DNA of 64,000 nucleotides, taken from contig OY970283.1 in assembly GCA_963715995.1 (NCBI GenBank), forward strand, positions 868,001 through 932,000, in the 5' to 3' direction. Below, piece by piece: positions 56,733-64,000 of the stretch (position 1 is the first letter of the stretch; every line of letters begins with the position of its first letter). The position numbers and the translations under genes were made by a program. The notes beneath the pieces were generated by a model. The model was given only the letters and a program-made list of their open reading frames with translations, did no database searches and was not told where the DNA came from. The stretch comes from DATBDN01 sp963715995 (GTDB lineage Bacteria > Actinomycetota > Thermoleophilia > Solirubrobacterales > Thermoleophilaceae).

Positions 56733-58095
56733 CGAGGTCGCCGAGTGCGTTCACGAAGATCTCCGAGAACGTCGGGAACGGCTGGATCGTGTCGCGCAGG
56801 ACCTCCAGCGGGACCTCGGCACGGATGGCCAGCGTGGCCTGCTGCAGCCACTCGCCCGCCTCCGGGCCGACGGCGTAGGCGCCGACCAGGACCTTGCGCG
56901 AGCTGTCCGCCAGCAGGGTGAGAAAGCCCGGCAGGTCTTCGTAGTCGCGCGTGTAGGTCGACGTGCGCGCCACGCTGCCGATGTCGGCCCGCCCCACGGC
57001 CAGCGGGATGCCCTTCTCGCGCGCCTCGTCCTCGGTCATGCCGGCGCTGGCCACCTGCGGGTCGCAGAACGTCACGTGTGGGATCGCGCGGTAGTCGGCC
57101 TGCGCCTTCTTGCCGAGCGCGTCGGCCGCCGCGATGCGCGCCTGGTACTTGCCCACGTGCGTGAACATTGCGAGGCCGGTCACGTCGCCGATCGCCCAGA
57201 CCTTGTCGGCCTTCGTGCGCAGCCGCTCGTCCACCTCGACGCGGCCGGTCTGGGGGTCGAGGCCGATCTTGTCCAGACCGAAGTCGGCCACCCGCGGCCT
57301 GCGACCGGTTGCCACGATGATCTTCGTGGCCGTGAGCTCGCTGCCGTCGTCGAGGCGCACGGTGACGGTGCCGTTCTTCTGCGCGACGTGCTCTGCGTGC
57401 ACGCCCAGGTGGAGCTTCACGCCCTCGCGCTCGAGCTGCCCGCCGATGGCCTCGCCGGCCTGCTCGCCCTCGCGCGCGAGCAGTCGCTTGCCTTCCACGA
57501 GCACGACCTCGGCGCCGAAGCGGCGCAGGGCCTGCGCCAGCTCCACGCCCACCGGCCCGCCGCCGAGCACGATGACGCTCTCGGGGACCTGCTCGAACGA
57601 GGTTGCCTCGCGGTTGGTCCAGTAGTCCACGTCGGCAAGGCCGTCGACCGGCGGGATCAACGGCGCCGAGCCCGTGGCCAGGACGATGCGCTCGGTCTCG
57701 ACCTCGACGTCGCCGACCTTGATGCGACCGGGCCCGGTGATCCGCGCGTCGCCGCGATGGAGCGCGATGCCCATCTCGCGCACCCACGGCGCGGCGCTGG
57801 CGCTTGCCTCGTCGTCGTGGTCTGAGACCTGGAAGTCGCGCCACTCGAGCGCGGAAGCCGTGTCGATCGAGCCCTGGATGGCCTCGCGCGCTCCGGGCGC
57901 GTGCTTCGCGCCCTCGAGCGCCTCACCCGGGCGCAGGAGCGTTTTCGACGGGATGCAGGCCCAGAACGAGCACTCGCCGCCGACCAGCTCGCGCTCGGCG
58001 ATGCCGACCGTCATGCCGCCCTCGACCAGCGCGCCTGCGCACACCGTGCCGGCGGGCCCGGCCCCGATCACATATGCATCGAAGCGCTCGCTCAT
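56725..58095 (-). CDS. FAD-dependent pyridine nucleotide-disulfide oxidoreductase
   Basis: 456 residues, class I disulfide-reductase fold. FAD motif YVIGAGPAGTVCAGAL, redox pair in GECSFWACIPSKTLLRP (C-x4-C), NAD(P) motif VIVLGGGPVGVELAQAL, second FAD contact KVWAIGDVTG. The usual C-terminal HxHPT is QPFPT here, so the catalytic His is absent, as in mercuric-reductase-like or FAD oxidoreductase relatives. Therefore it may not be a lipoamide dehydrogenase. Overlaps both neighbours in an operon with Nudix and RTX genes. Confidence 0.9.
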   Translation of the reverse strand: MSERFDAYVIGAGPAGTVCAGALVEGGMTVGIAERELVGGECSFWACIPSKTLLRPGEALEGAKHAPGAREAIQGSIDTASALEWRDFQVSDHDDEASASAAPWVREMGIALHRGDARITGPGRIKVGDVEVETERIVLATGSAPLIPPVDGLADVDYWTNREATSFEQVPESVIVLGGGPVGVELAQALRRFGAEVVLVEGKRLLAREGEQAGEAIGGQLEREGVKLHLGVHAEHVAQKNGTVTVRLDDGSELTATKIIVATGRRPRVADFGLDKIGLDPQTGRVEVDERLRTKADKVWAIGDVTGLAMFTHVGKYQARIAAADALGKKAQADYRAIPHVTFCDPQVASAGMTEDEAREKGIPLAVGRADIGSVARTSTYTRDYEDLPGFLTLLADSSRKVLVGAYAVGPEAGEWLQQATLAIRAEVPLEVLRDTIQPFPTFSEIFVNALGDLDA

Positions 58096-58730
58096 GCCGG
58101 TTGCATCGGGGCGTCGTCGTAGCCGGGCTCGCCCGGCAGCAGCACGCGCGCCACGCCGCCCTGGTCGAGCACCACGCGCGGCTCGATCGGCTGGATCCGC
58201 CGGGTGCGGCCGGCTTCGAGGATGTCCTCGGTGTTCTCGTACATCGTCAGCTCCTGTAGGTGGCGGATCGTCGGGAACACCAGCAGCAGCTCGTCACGCC
58301 CGTAGGCGTCGAGCGCTTCCTGCGGCGCCAGCCAGCGCAGGTCGACGCACTCCTGGCCGTCGCACTTCGGGTGCGCGTCCGCGGGCGCGCGGGCGACGAA
58401 GAACCACGTGTCGAAACGGATCTTCACCTGCGCGGGCGTGATCCAGCGCGACCATGGCACGAGCTCGCCGGGGCCGGCCATCGTGACACCGGCTTCCTCC
58501 TCGAGCTCGCGCACTGCGGTGCCGGCGGGCTCGCCGTCGCCGTCATGCACCGCGCCGCCGGGGAAGACCCACGCGCCGCCCATGAAACGCGACGCGGGAT
58601 TGCGCTGGACGAGCAGCACCTCGGGCCCGTCGTCTGTGTCGCGCAACACGATCACCGAGGCCGCGACACGCGGGACGGTGACGTCGCCAGTGTTGAGCTC
58701 TTCGCCGGGGCCCGGCCGGTCGACCTCCAC
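58092..58730 (-). CDS. Nudix hydrolase
   Basis: 212 residues. The Nudix box is GGAVHDGDGEPAGTAVRELEEEAGV (near residues 57-81, one or two residues longer than the standard spacing). Preceded by SVIVLRDTDDGPEVLLVQRN. The C-terminal half (IRHLQELTMYENTEDILE) resembles larger hydrolases of this kind, with substrate unknown. GTG 58730. Its stop overlaps the reductase start. Confidence 0.88.
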   Translation of the reverse strand: MEVDRPGPGEELNTGDVTVPRVAASVIVLRDTDDGPEVLLVQRNPASRFMGGAWVFPGGAVHDGDGEPAGTAVRELEEEAGVTMAGPGELVPWSRWITPAQVKIRFDTWFFVARAPADAHPKCDGQECVDLRWLAPQEALDAYGRDELLLVFPTIRHLQELTMYENTEDILEAGRTRRIQPIEPRVVLDQGGVARVLLPGEPGYDDAPMQPA

Positions 58731-58758
58731 TGGACGGACCCTACTATCGTCAGCCGCG

Positions 58759-58926
58759 ATGGCCGGTCAGCGCTACATCTGCGGCTCGTGCGGGTTCATC
58801 TACGACCCCGCGGAGGGCGACCCGGACGGCGGAGTGCCGCCGGGCACCGAGTTCGCTGACATTCCCGACGACTGGTTCTGTCCGGTGTGCGGGGCGCGCA
58901 AGCGCGACTTCGAGTTGTTGGACTGA
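58759..58926 (+). CDS. Rubredoxin
   Basis: 55 residues. Two iron-binding CxxC pairs (ICGSCGF and FCPVCGA) and GTEFADIPDDWFC are diagnostic. One-electron carrier, cytoplasmic. ATG 58759; a TACTAT at 58742-58747 is a plausible -10. The whole 3' part is antisense to the end of the SGNH-like gene. Confidence 0.95.
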   Translation: MAGQRYICGSCGFIYDPAEGDPDGGVPPGTEFADIPDDWFCPVCGARKRDFELLD

Positions 58927-59528
58927 AGTCGCCGCTGCACGATGTGCCACGCGTGCGTGATCACCTTCGCGAACTCGTGAGCGCCGGTCAGGTTCGGGTG
59001 CAGCCCGTCGTATGAGAACCAGCCCGGGTGACCCTTCGAGAAGCGCACCCAGTCGATCAACACGATCCGGTTGGGATGGCGTCGCGCTTCGCGCCTGATC
59101 GTCGCCGTGTCCGGGCCGTCCTGCCCGAGGAAGAAGCGATGGGTCGGTAACCCGAGCACGCGCTTTGGCCCCAGCACGCGCAACGCGCGGGTGACATCGT
59201 CGTCCGAGACCGGACTGCTCGCGCCGAGCGCCAGGACGACGAACTGGGGAAGGCGGTGCTGCTTGCGGCGCTGCTTCAGCATCGCGATGCCCTCGGAGAA
59301 CGGCCGGCAGAGTCGCGCGTTGACCTCGAAGCCGTTCCTGGCCAGCTCCGGGACCGCCCAGACCATCGTCGAGTCGCCGATCGCAAACGGCGGGATCTGC
59401 CCGTGGCGCACGCGCAGCCGGCGGTGCTGGATCGGGAAGTCACACGGGCCCGAGCGCAACCCGTGCGCCGGGGCCGCGATCACGGTCAGGAGCGAAGCCG
59501 CGATGACGAGCGCGGGGGTCTTGCGCAT
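58800..59528 (-). CDS. Exported SGNH-hydrolase-like protein
   Basis: 242 residues. Signal peptide MRKTPALVIAASLLTVIAAPAHG. Block I is IGDSTMVWAVP (GDS nucleophile Ser), and the catalytic Asp/His pair is in YDGLHPNLTGAHEFA; this is the SGNH/GDSL fold, but activity is unproven. The domain ends near residue 205. The last 37 residues are low complexity and run antisense to rubredoxin for 127 bases, so the true stop may be nearer 58930 if a frame error is present. Confidence 0.75.
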   Translation of the reverse strand: MRKTPALVIAASLLTVIAAPAHGLRSGPCDFPIQHRRLRVRHGQIPPFAIGDSTMVWAVPELARNGFEVNARLCRPFSEGIAMLKQRRKQHRLPQFVVLALGASSPVSDDDVTRALRVLGPKRVLGLPTHRFFLGQDGPDTATIRREARRHPNRIVLIDWVRFSKGHPGWFSYDGLHPNLTGAHEFAKVITHAWHIVQRRLQSNNSKSRLRAPHTGQNQSSGMSANSVPGGTPPSGSPSAGS

Positions 59529-59548
59529 CGGCGGAGTATCCCGCCTGG

Positions 59549-60835
59549 CTACGCGGCGAGCCGCAGTGACTGGCGCGCGACGACCGTCTCGATCGCCGCG
59601 CTCGTGATCGCGACCAGGCGCTCGAGTTCGCTTGTCTCGATCGCCAGCGGCGGCATGAGCACGATCACGTCACCGAGCGGCCGGATGATCGCGCCATGCG
59701 CGCGAGCCTCGAGCGTGACCTGGTGGCCGATGCGCTCGGACGGCTCGAAGCCGGTCAGCTCGATGCCGGTCATGAACCCGCGCCTGCGCACCTCGCCGAC
59801 GCAGTCGAGCGCCGCGATCGGCTCGAGCAGCCGGCCGAGCAGCTCGATCTTGGGCTGAAGCGCGGCGAGCGTGTCCTCTTCCTCGAACACGTCCAGCGTC
59901 GCAATCGCCGCGGCGCAGGCGAGCGGATTGCCCGTGTAGGTGTGGCCGTGGAAGAAGGTGCGGTAGTCCTCGTGGCGGCCGAGGAAGCCCTCGTAGAGGC
60001 GCTCGCTGGCGAGCGTCGCGGCCAGCGGCAGGTAGCCGCCGGTGATGCCCTTCGCCACGCACATCAGATCGGGCGTGACGTCTTCCTGCTCGCAGGCGAA
60101 CATCGTGCCCGTGCGGCCGAACCCGGTGGCCACCTCGTCGCAGATGAGCAGCGTGCCGTAGCGGTCGCATAGCTCGCGGACCGCGCGCAGATATCCGGGC
60201 GGGTGGACGAGCATGCCCGCGGCGCCCTGCACGAGCGGCTCCATCATCACCGCGGCGACCTCACCGGTGCTCTGCGCGAGCAGCCGCTCCATGTCGGCGA
60301 TGTCGCCAGGCTTGGCCTTGAGCGTCTCGAACAGGAGCGGTCGGTAGGTGTCGTGGAACAGGTCGATGCCGCCCGCCGACACCGAGCCGAGCGTGTCGCC
60401 GTGGTAGGCCTCCTCGAGCGTGACGAACAGCGGCCGCGGCTTGCCGTTCTGGGCCCAGAACTGGAACGCGATCTTGAGCGCGATCTCGGTGGCCGTCGAC
60501 CCGCTGTCTGAGTAGAAGACGCGGCTGAGCCCCGGTGGGGCGATCGCGATCAGGCGCTTGGCCAGCTCGATCGCGCCGACATGGGTGAGGCCGAGCATCG
60601 TGCTGTGCGCGACGTGATCGAGCTGGTCGCGTACGGCGGCGTCGATCTTCGGATGCCGGTGGCCGTGCACGTTGCACCACAGCGACGAGACGCCGTCGAT
60701 GTATGTGCGGCCCTCGCTGTCGGTGAGCGTGGTCCCGGACGCACTGTCGATGATGACCGGCTCCTCCTCGACCCAGCCCTGCTGCTGGGTGAACGGGTGC
60801 CAGATGTAGCGGTGGTCGTCGGCGGCTAGCGACAT
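59549..60835 (-). CDS. bioA: Adenosylmethionine--8-amino-7-oxononanoate aminotransferase
   Basis: 428 residues; makes DAPA in biotin synthesis, PLP-dependent. HPFTQQQGW, SSLWCNVHGH, SDSGSTATEIALKIA, ICDEVATGFGRTG and the PLP Lys in CVAKGITGGYLPL are present. ATG 60835 lies 9 bases after the bioD stop. Last gene of the biotin operon. Confidence 0.95.
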   Translation of the reverse strand: MSLAADDHRYIWHPFTQQQGWVEEEPVIIDSASGTTLTDSEGRTYIDGVSSLWCNVHGHRHPKIDAAVRDQLDHVAHSTMLGLTHVGAIELAKRLIAIAPPGLSRVFYSDSGSTATEIALKIAFQFWAQNGKPRPLFVTLEEAYHGDTLGSVSAGGIDLFHDTYRPLLFETLKAKPGDIADMERLLAQSTGEVAAVMMEPLVQGAAGMLVHPPGYLRAVRELCDRYGTLLICDEVATGFGRTGTMFACEQEDVTPDLMCVAKGITGGYLPLAATLASERLYEGFLGRHEDYRTFFHGHTYTGNPLACAAAIATLDVFEEEDTLAALQPKIELLGRLLEPIAALDCVGEVRRRGFMTGIELTGFEPSERIGHQVTLEARAHGAIIRPLGDVIVLMPPLAIETSELERLVAITSAAIETVVARQSLRLAA

Positions 60836-60844
60836 ACGCTGAAG

Positions 60845-61526
60845 CTACGGCGAGAGCCAGTCGGAAACGGGGAGGACCTCGCCCGCCTGGGCAAGCGTCT
60901 CCGGCGTCGTCCGCGGGAGGCCGATCACCGGCACCTCACCGAAGCGCTCGATCGTCTCCATGTTCGAGCGCTCCATCGCGCTCGGCTCGTCCGGCCACGG
61001 CGTGAGCACGACCGCCTGGATGCGCAGCGCGACGGCGCGCGTGGCCTCGATCGTCAGCAGGCTGTGGCTGATCGTGCCGAGGCCGGGCCGGGCGGCGATC
61101 ACCACCGGCAGCGAGAGCTCGCCGGCGAAGTCACGGACGAGGTAGTCATTCGTCAGCGGAACGAGCAGGCCGCCGACGCCTTCGACAACGAGCGCGTCGG
61201 CCTTCTCGGCCTCGAGGTGCGCTCGCGTGACCATGTCTGCCCGGCTCGACGTGAGTGCCCGACGACGCCTCGGCGAGGTGGGGGCTGACGGCTGGCCCGA
61301 AGCGCCAGGGCGAGACGTCCTCCGGGCTCTGACCGGCGTTGGCCGTTGCAGCGAGCAGCTCGTGGTCGCGCGGCCACGGGTCCGGCGCCGGCTCGTCGAG
61401 CCCGGTCACGACCGGCTTGAAGGCGGCGACCCGGATGCCACGCGCGACCGCAGCGGCACAGATCGCAGCGGCGACGACGCTCTTGCCGACCCCGGTGTCG
61501 GTACCCGTTACGAAGACGCCGCGCAT
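60845..61526 (-). CDS. bioD: Dethiobiotin synthetase, frameshifted near 61238
   Basis: ATP-dependent ring closure in biotin synthesis. The P-loop VFVTGTDTGVGKSVVAA and KPVVTGL are in the first frame, which runs to PHLAEASSGTHVEPG. The rest (MVTRAHLEAEKADALVVEGVGGLLVPL to VSDWLSP) is in a second frame. An extra base at about 61238 separates them, and deleting it gives ...VEPGDMVTRAH... and about 226 residues, the family size. In frame with bioB-bioF-bioD-bioA order, so likely intact in the cell and misread here. Confidence 0.9.
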
Positions 61527-61543
61527 GCGGGCGGCAGGCTACT

Positions 61544-62785
61544 TCAGGCAGCTTCGGCCAGGCCGTCGTATACGCGCCCGCGGACCGGCTCGCCGAGCGG
61601 CACGGGGGTGACGGTGCGCGGGCGTTCGCCCACCACTGTGCGCATCGCGGCGGCCAGGATGCGCGCCGCCTCCACAAGCTCGGTCCGGGTGTGCGATGCC
61701 ATGACGGCCAGCCGGAGGCGGGAGGATCCCTCCGGCACCGTCGGGGGTCGGATCGCCTGCGCGAAGATCCCTTGGTCGAGGGCTCGTTCGCACACCCGGA
61801 CCGCGTCGCCGGCGTCGCCGACGACCAGCGGGAGCACTTGGGTCGTCGAGCCGCCTGTGGCCATTCCCTGGTCGGCCAGCGCCTCGCGCATGATCTTGGC
61901 GTTCCGCTGGAGGCGGTCAACCCTCCGCGGTTCCTCGATCATGAGATCCAGTGCTGCACCCGCAGCTGCGACGGCCGGCGGTGACAGGGCCGTCGAGAAG
62001 ATGAGGGTCCGCGCGCTGTTGATGAGGTACTTCGACATCGTGCGGCTCGCGCACGCGTACGCGCCGTAGGAGCCGAGCGCCTTGCCGAGCGTGCCGACCA
62101 CGATGTCGATCTCGTCCTCGAGCCCGGCAGCGGCCACCGAGCCACGTCCGCCCGGGCCGAGTGCGCCAAGGCCATGGGCGTCGTCGACCATCACGCGCGC
62201 GTCGTAGCGGTGCGCCAGCTCGGCTATCTGCGCGAGCGGCGCGATGTCGCCGTCCATCGAGAAGACGCCGTCGGTCACGATCAGCGCGCCGCGGCCGCCG
62301 GCCTCGCGCAGTCCCCACTCGAGGTGATCGGTGTCGCAGTGGTCGTAGACGAAGGTGCGCGCGCCGGCGAGCTTGCAGCCATCGATGATCGAGGCGTGGT
62401 TGAGCGCGTCGGAGAAGACCACGTCGCCCTCGCGCGCGAGCGCGGAGATGATCCCCGCGTTGGCCAGGTAGCCGGAACCGAAGAGCAGGCACGACTCGGC
62501 GCCCTTGAACTCCGCGATCCGCTCCTCCAGCCGCCGGTGGATCGTCATGTTCCCGCTGACCAGGCGCGACGCGCCGGCCCCGGCACCCCAGCGCATGGCC
62601 GCATCCGCCGCCGCCTGGCGCACGCGTGGATGGTCGGCCAGCCCGAGGTAGTTGTTCGAGCACAGCAGCAGCACCGGCTTGCCGTCGAGCAGCACGCGCG
62701 GGCCCTGGGGGCCGGAGATCAGGCGCAGCTTGCGGTACAGGCCCTGTTCGCGCAGATCGTCGAGCCGTGCCTGGAGCTCGTCCAT
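61544..62785 (-). CDS. bioF: 8-amino-7-oxononanoate synthase
   Basis: 413 residues, PLP-dependent. LLCSNNYLGLADHPRV, GAGASRLVSGN, ALNHASIIDGCKLAGA, MVDDAHGLGALG and the PLP Lys in GTLGKALGSYGAY are all present. Condenses pimeloyl-ACP/CoA with alanine. ATG 62785 is 3 bases from the bioB stop. Confidence 0.95.
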   Translation of the reverse strand: MDELQARLDDLREQGLYRKLRLISGPQGPRVLLDGKPVLLLCSNNYLGLADHPRVRQAAADAAMRWGAGAGASRLVSGNMTIHRRLEERIAEFKGAESCLLFGSGYLANAGIISALAREGDVVFSDALNHASIIDGCKLAGARTFVYDHCDTDHLEWGLREAGGRGALIVTDGVFSMDGDIAPLAQIAELAHRYDARVMVDDAHGLGALGPGGRGSVAAAGLEDEIDIVVGTLGKALGSYGAYACASRTMSKYLINSARTLIFSTALSPPAVAAAGAALDLMIEEPRRVDRLQRNAKIMREALADQGMATGGSTTQVLPLVVGDAGDAVRVCERALDQGIFAQAIRPPTVPEGSSRLRLAVMASHTRTELVEAARILAAAMRTVVGERPRTVTPVPLGEPVRGRVYDGLAEAA

Positions 62786-62788
62786 GGC

Positions 62789-63961
62789 TCAGGCCGCCTC
62801 GCGCGGCATCTCGATGACGGTTGCGGTCCCGCGGTTGGGCGCGCCGTCGGGGCGGGGCGGAACCGAGGCCTTCTTCCTCAGCCGCAGTTGCTTCGACGGA
62901 TCCCAGAAGTTTGCTTCGGATTGACGGTTGACCAGCGCGTCGATCGGCGTCTCCGGCGGCGCCTCGCCGTCGAGCCAGCCCGAGCGGTTGTCGGGGCGCG
63001 GGTTCGAGCCGTTGTCCTCCCAGCGGCCGGTGTTCAGGCCGAGCTCCTCGAACATCGCGCGGTCGTCCTCTGGCTCCGAGCCGAGAGTCGTGAGGAAGTT
63101 GCCCATCATCACCCCGTTCAAGCCGGCCTTGACGGCGAGCGGCTGAAGCTCGCCGAGGTTCTCCACGCGCCCGCCGCAGAGACGGAAGAGCGCCTCGGGC
63201 AGGATCAGGCGGAAGATCGCGATCCACTTGACGGCCTCCCACGGGTCCATCTGCTCGCGGTCGCCGAACTTGGTGCCGGGGCGCGGGTTCAGCAGGTTGA
63301 TCGGCACCGATGTCGGGTCGATCCGCGCGAGCTGGAACGCCATCTCCACGCGCTGCTCGCGTGACTCGCCGAGGTTGAGGATGCCGCCAACGCAGGTCTC
63401 GAGGCCCGCTTCGGCGACCGCGTCGATCGTGCGGATGCGGCCCTCGTAGCGGACGGTGGTCGACACCTCCGGGTAGTACGACTCCGCGGTCTCGACGTTG
63501 TGGTGCACGCGCTGGATGCCGGCGTCCTTCAACTGCTTCGCGCGCTCCACGGACATGTGCCCGATCGACGCGCAGCGCTTCAGGTTCGTGTGCTCGGCCA
63601 CGAGCCGCGCACCGTCGAGCACGTTCTGGAAGTCCCGCTTCGAGAGCCCCTGGCCCTGGGTGACCATGCAGAAGCGGTGTGCGCCGGCAGCCTCGGCCGC
63701 CTTCGCGTGCTCGAGGATCTGCTCGGGCGAGAGCATCCCGTGCATCGGCGTGGGCGCCTCGGCGTACTTCGACTGCGCGCAGAAGCCGCAGTCCTCGGCG
63801 CAGCCGCCTGACTTGGCGTTCACGAGCGAGCACATGTCGGTCGAGTCGCCGAACTGATCCTGCCGCGCTGCCCATGCGCGATCGATCAGGAGGAGGATCT
63901 CGTCGTGATCCTCGAGCTCACCCAGGGTGAGCGCTTCTTCGCGGGTAATGAGAGGAGGCAA
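62789..63961 (-). CDS. bioB: Biotin synthase
   Basis: 390 residues, radical SAM enzyme inserting sulfur into dethiobiotin. The cluster motif is CAEDCGFCAQS (CxxxCxxC), followed by MVTQGQG and the second-cluster Cys region (KRCASIGHMS, AGLETCVGGILNLGES). Residues after about 320 form a C-terminal extension of about 60 residues. TTG 63961 gives MPPLITREEALTLGEL. First gene of the biotin operon; upstream 63962-64000 holds nothing else recognisable, so the operon promoter lies at or beyond the window edge. Confidence 0.95.
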   Translation of the reverse strand: MPPLITREEALTLGELEDHDEILLLIDRAWAARQDQFGDSTDMCSLVNAKSGGCAEDCGFCAQSKYAEAPTPMHGMLSPEQILEHAKAAEAAGAHRFCMVTQGQGLSKRDFQNVLDGARLVAEHTNLKRCASIGHMSVERAKQLKDAGIQRVHHNVETAESYYPEVSTTVRYEGRIRTIDAVAEAGLETCVGGILNLGESREQRVEMAFQLARIDPTSVPINLLNPRPGTKFGDREQMDPWEAVKWIAIFRLILPEALFRLCGGRVENLGELQPLAVKAGLNGVMMGNFLTTLGSEPEDDRAMFEELGLNTGRWEDNGSNPRPDNRSGWLDGEAPPETPIDALVNRQSEANFWDPSKQLRLRKKASVPPRPDGAPNRGTATVIEMPREAA

Positions 63962-64000
63962 GGCGGCTGGGAACCTCTTGACTGGTGGCCACGGTATGAC

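Noticed and set aside
60842..60847. TAGCTT as a bioA promoter
   Set aside because: It includes the bioD stop codon and lies inside a tight operon; chance is the simpler explanation.

Overview
This window is a GC-rich, very gene-dense bacterial chromosome segment. It looks like a deep-branching actinobacterium, most plausibly of the Thermoleophilia/Solirubrobacterales type. I infer this from the actinobacterial flavour of RpoB/RpoC, the NVEFW-type citrate synthase, the F420-type nitroreductase fold, an AbiEi-plus-DUF559 protein, many GTG/TTG starts, ATGA/GTGA stop-start overlaps, and several -10 boxes placed 6-10 bases before the start codon. No 16S gene or other direct taxonomic marker is present, so the assignment is inference.

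Layout. 2-33848 is the core transcription/translation supercluster: rpoB (5' end cut by the window), rpoC, rpsL, rpsG, fusA, tuf, then the continuous S10-spc-alpha series rpsJ-rplCDWB-rpsS-rplV-rpsC-rplP-rpmC-rpsQ-rplNXE-rpsZ-rpsH-rplFR-rpsE-rpmD-rplO-secY-adk-map-rpmJ-rpsMKD-rpoA-rplQ-truA. Two unrelated blocks interrupt it: a HAD protein, an EamA-like transporter, citrate synthase and a GST between rpoC and rpsL; and a repeat element, a STAS protein, a deazaflavin nitroreductase and a membrane protein between rpsG and fusA. infA is missing from its usual place between map and rpmJ. 33835-46742 holds an exported Asp-box protein, surE-ligA, an AbiEi/DUF559 protein, a PBP4-type peptidase, a patatin, a TetR regulator, a VOC protein, hisC, an acyl-CoA ligase and a 60-residue helix-turn-helix-like protein. 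46842-55379 holds a Tat-exported amine oxidase, an MFS carrier, tRNA-Pro(CGG), a PQQ-type sugar dehydrogenase, a GH2 glycosidase, an SCP2-like protein and a secreted propeller protein. 55920-59528 holds an RTX-repeat protein, a flavin disulfide reductase, a Nudix hydrolase, rubredoxin and an SGNH-like protein. 59549-63961 is a biotin operon, bioB-bioF-bioD-bioA, on the minus strand.

Most striking non-coding feature: a dispersed element present twice in opposite orientation (about 11690-12095 and 55401-55917). Its ends are almost identical between copies (52/54 and 91/95 bases) but its interior is an array of different hairpins, two in one copy and four in the other. The hairpins share an architecture (outer stem, small symmetric internal loop, short inner stem, apex containing TAT) while their stem sequences are unrelated. 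A solitary 37-base hairpin with the same layout and a GCTATGC apex lies just after rpoC (7493-7529).

Second theme: several ribosomal proteins carry long low-complexity extensions. uL22 has about 142 extra N-terminal residues, uS17 about 162, uS3 a 60-residue Gly/Arg tail, and uL5 and uS5 have acidic C-terminal tails.

Sequence quality: five genes (citrate synthase, nitroreductase, rplP, the Asp-box protein, bioD) are each broken by one base. Because rplP is essential, assembly or sequencing errors are the simplest explanation. These genes are listed as CDS spanning the frameshift, with the position noted.
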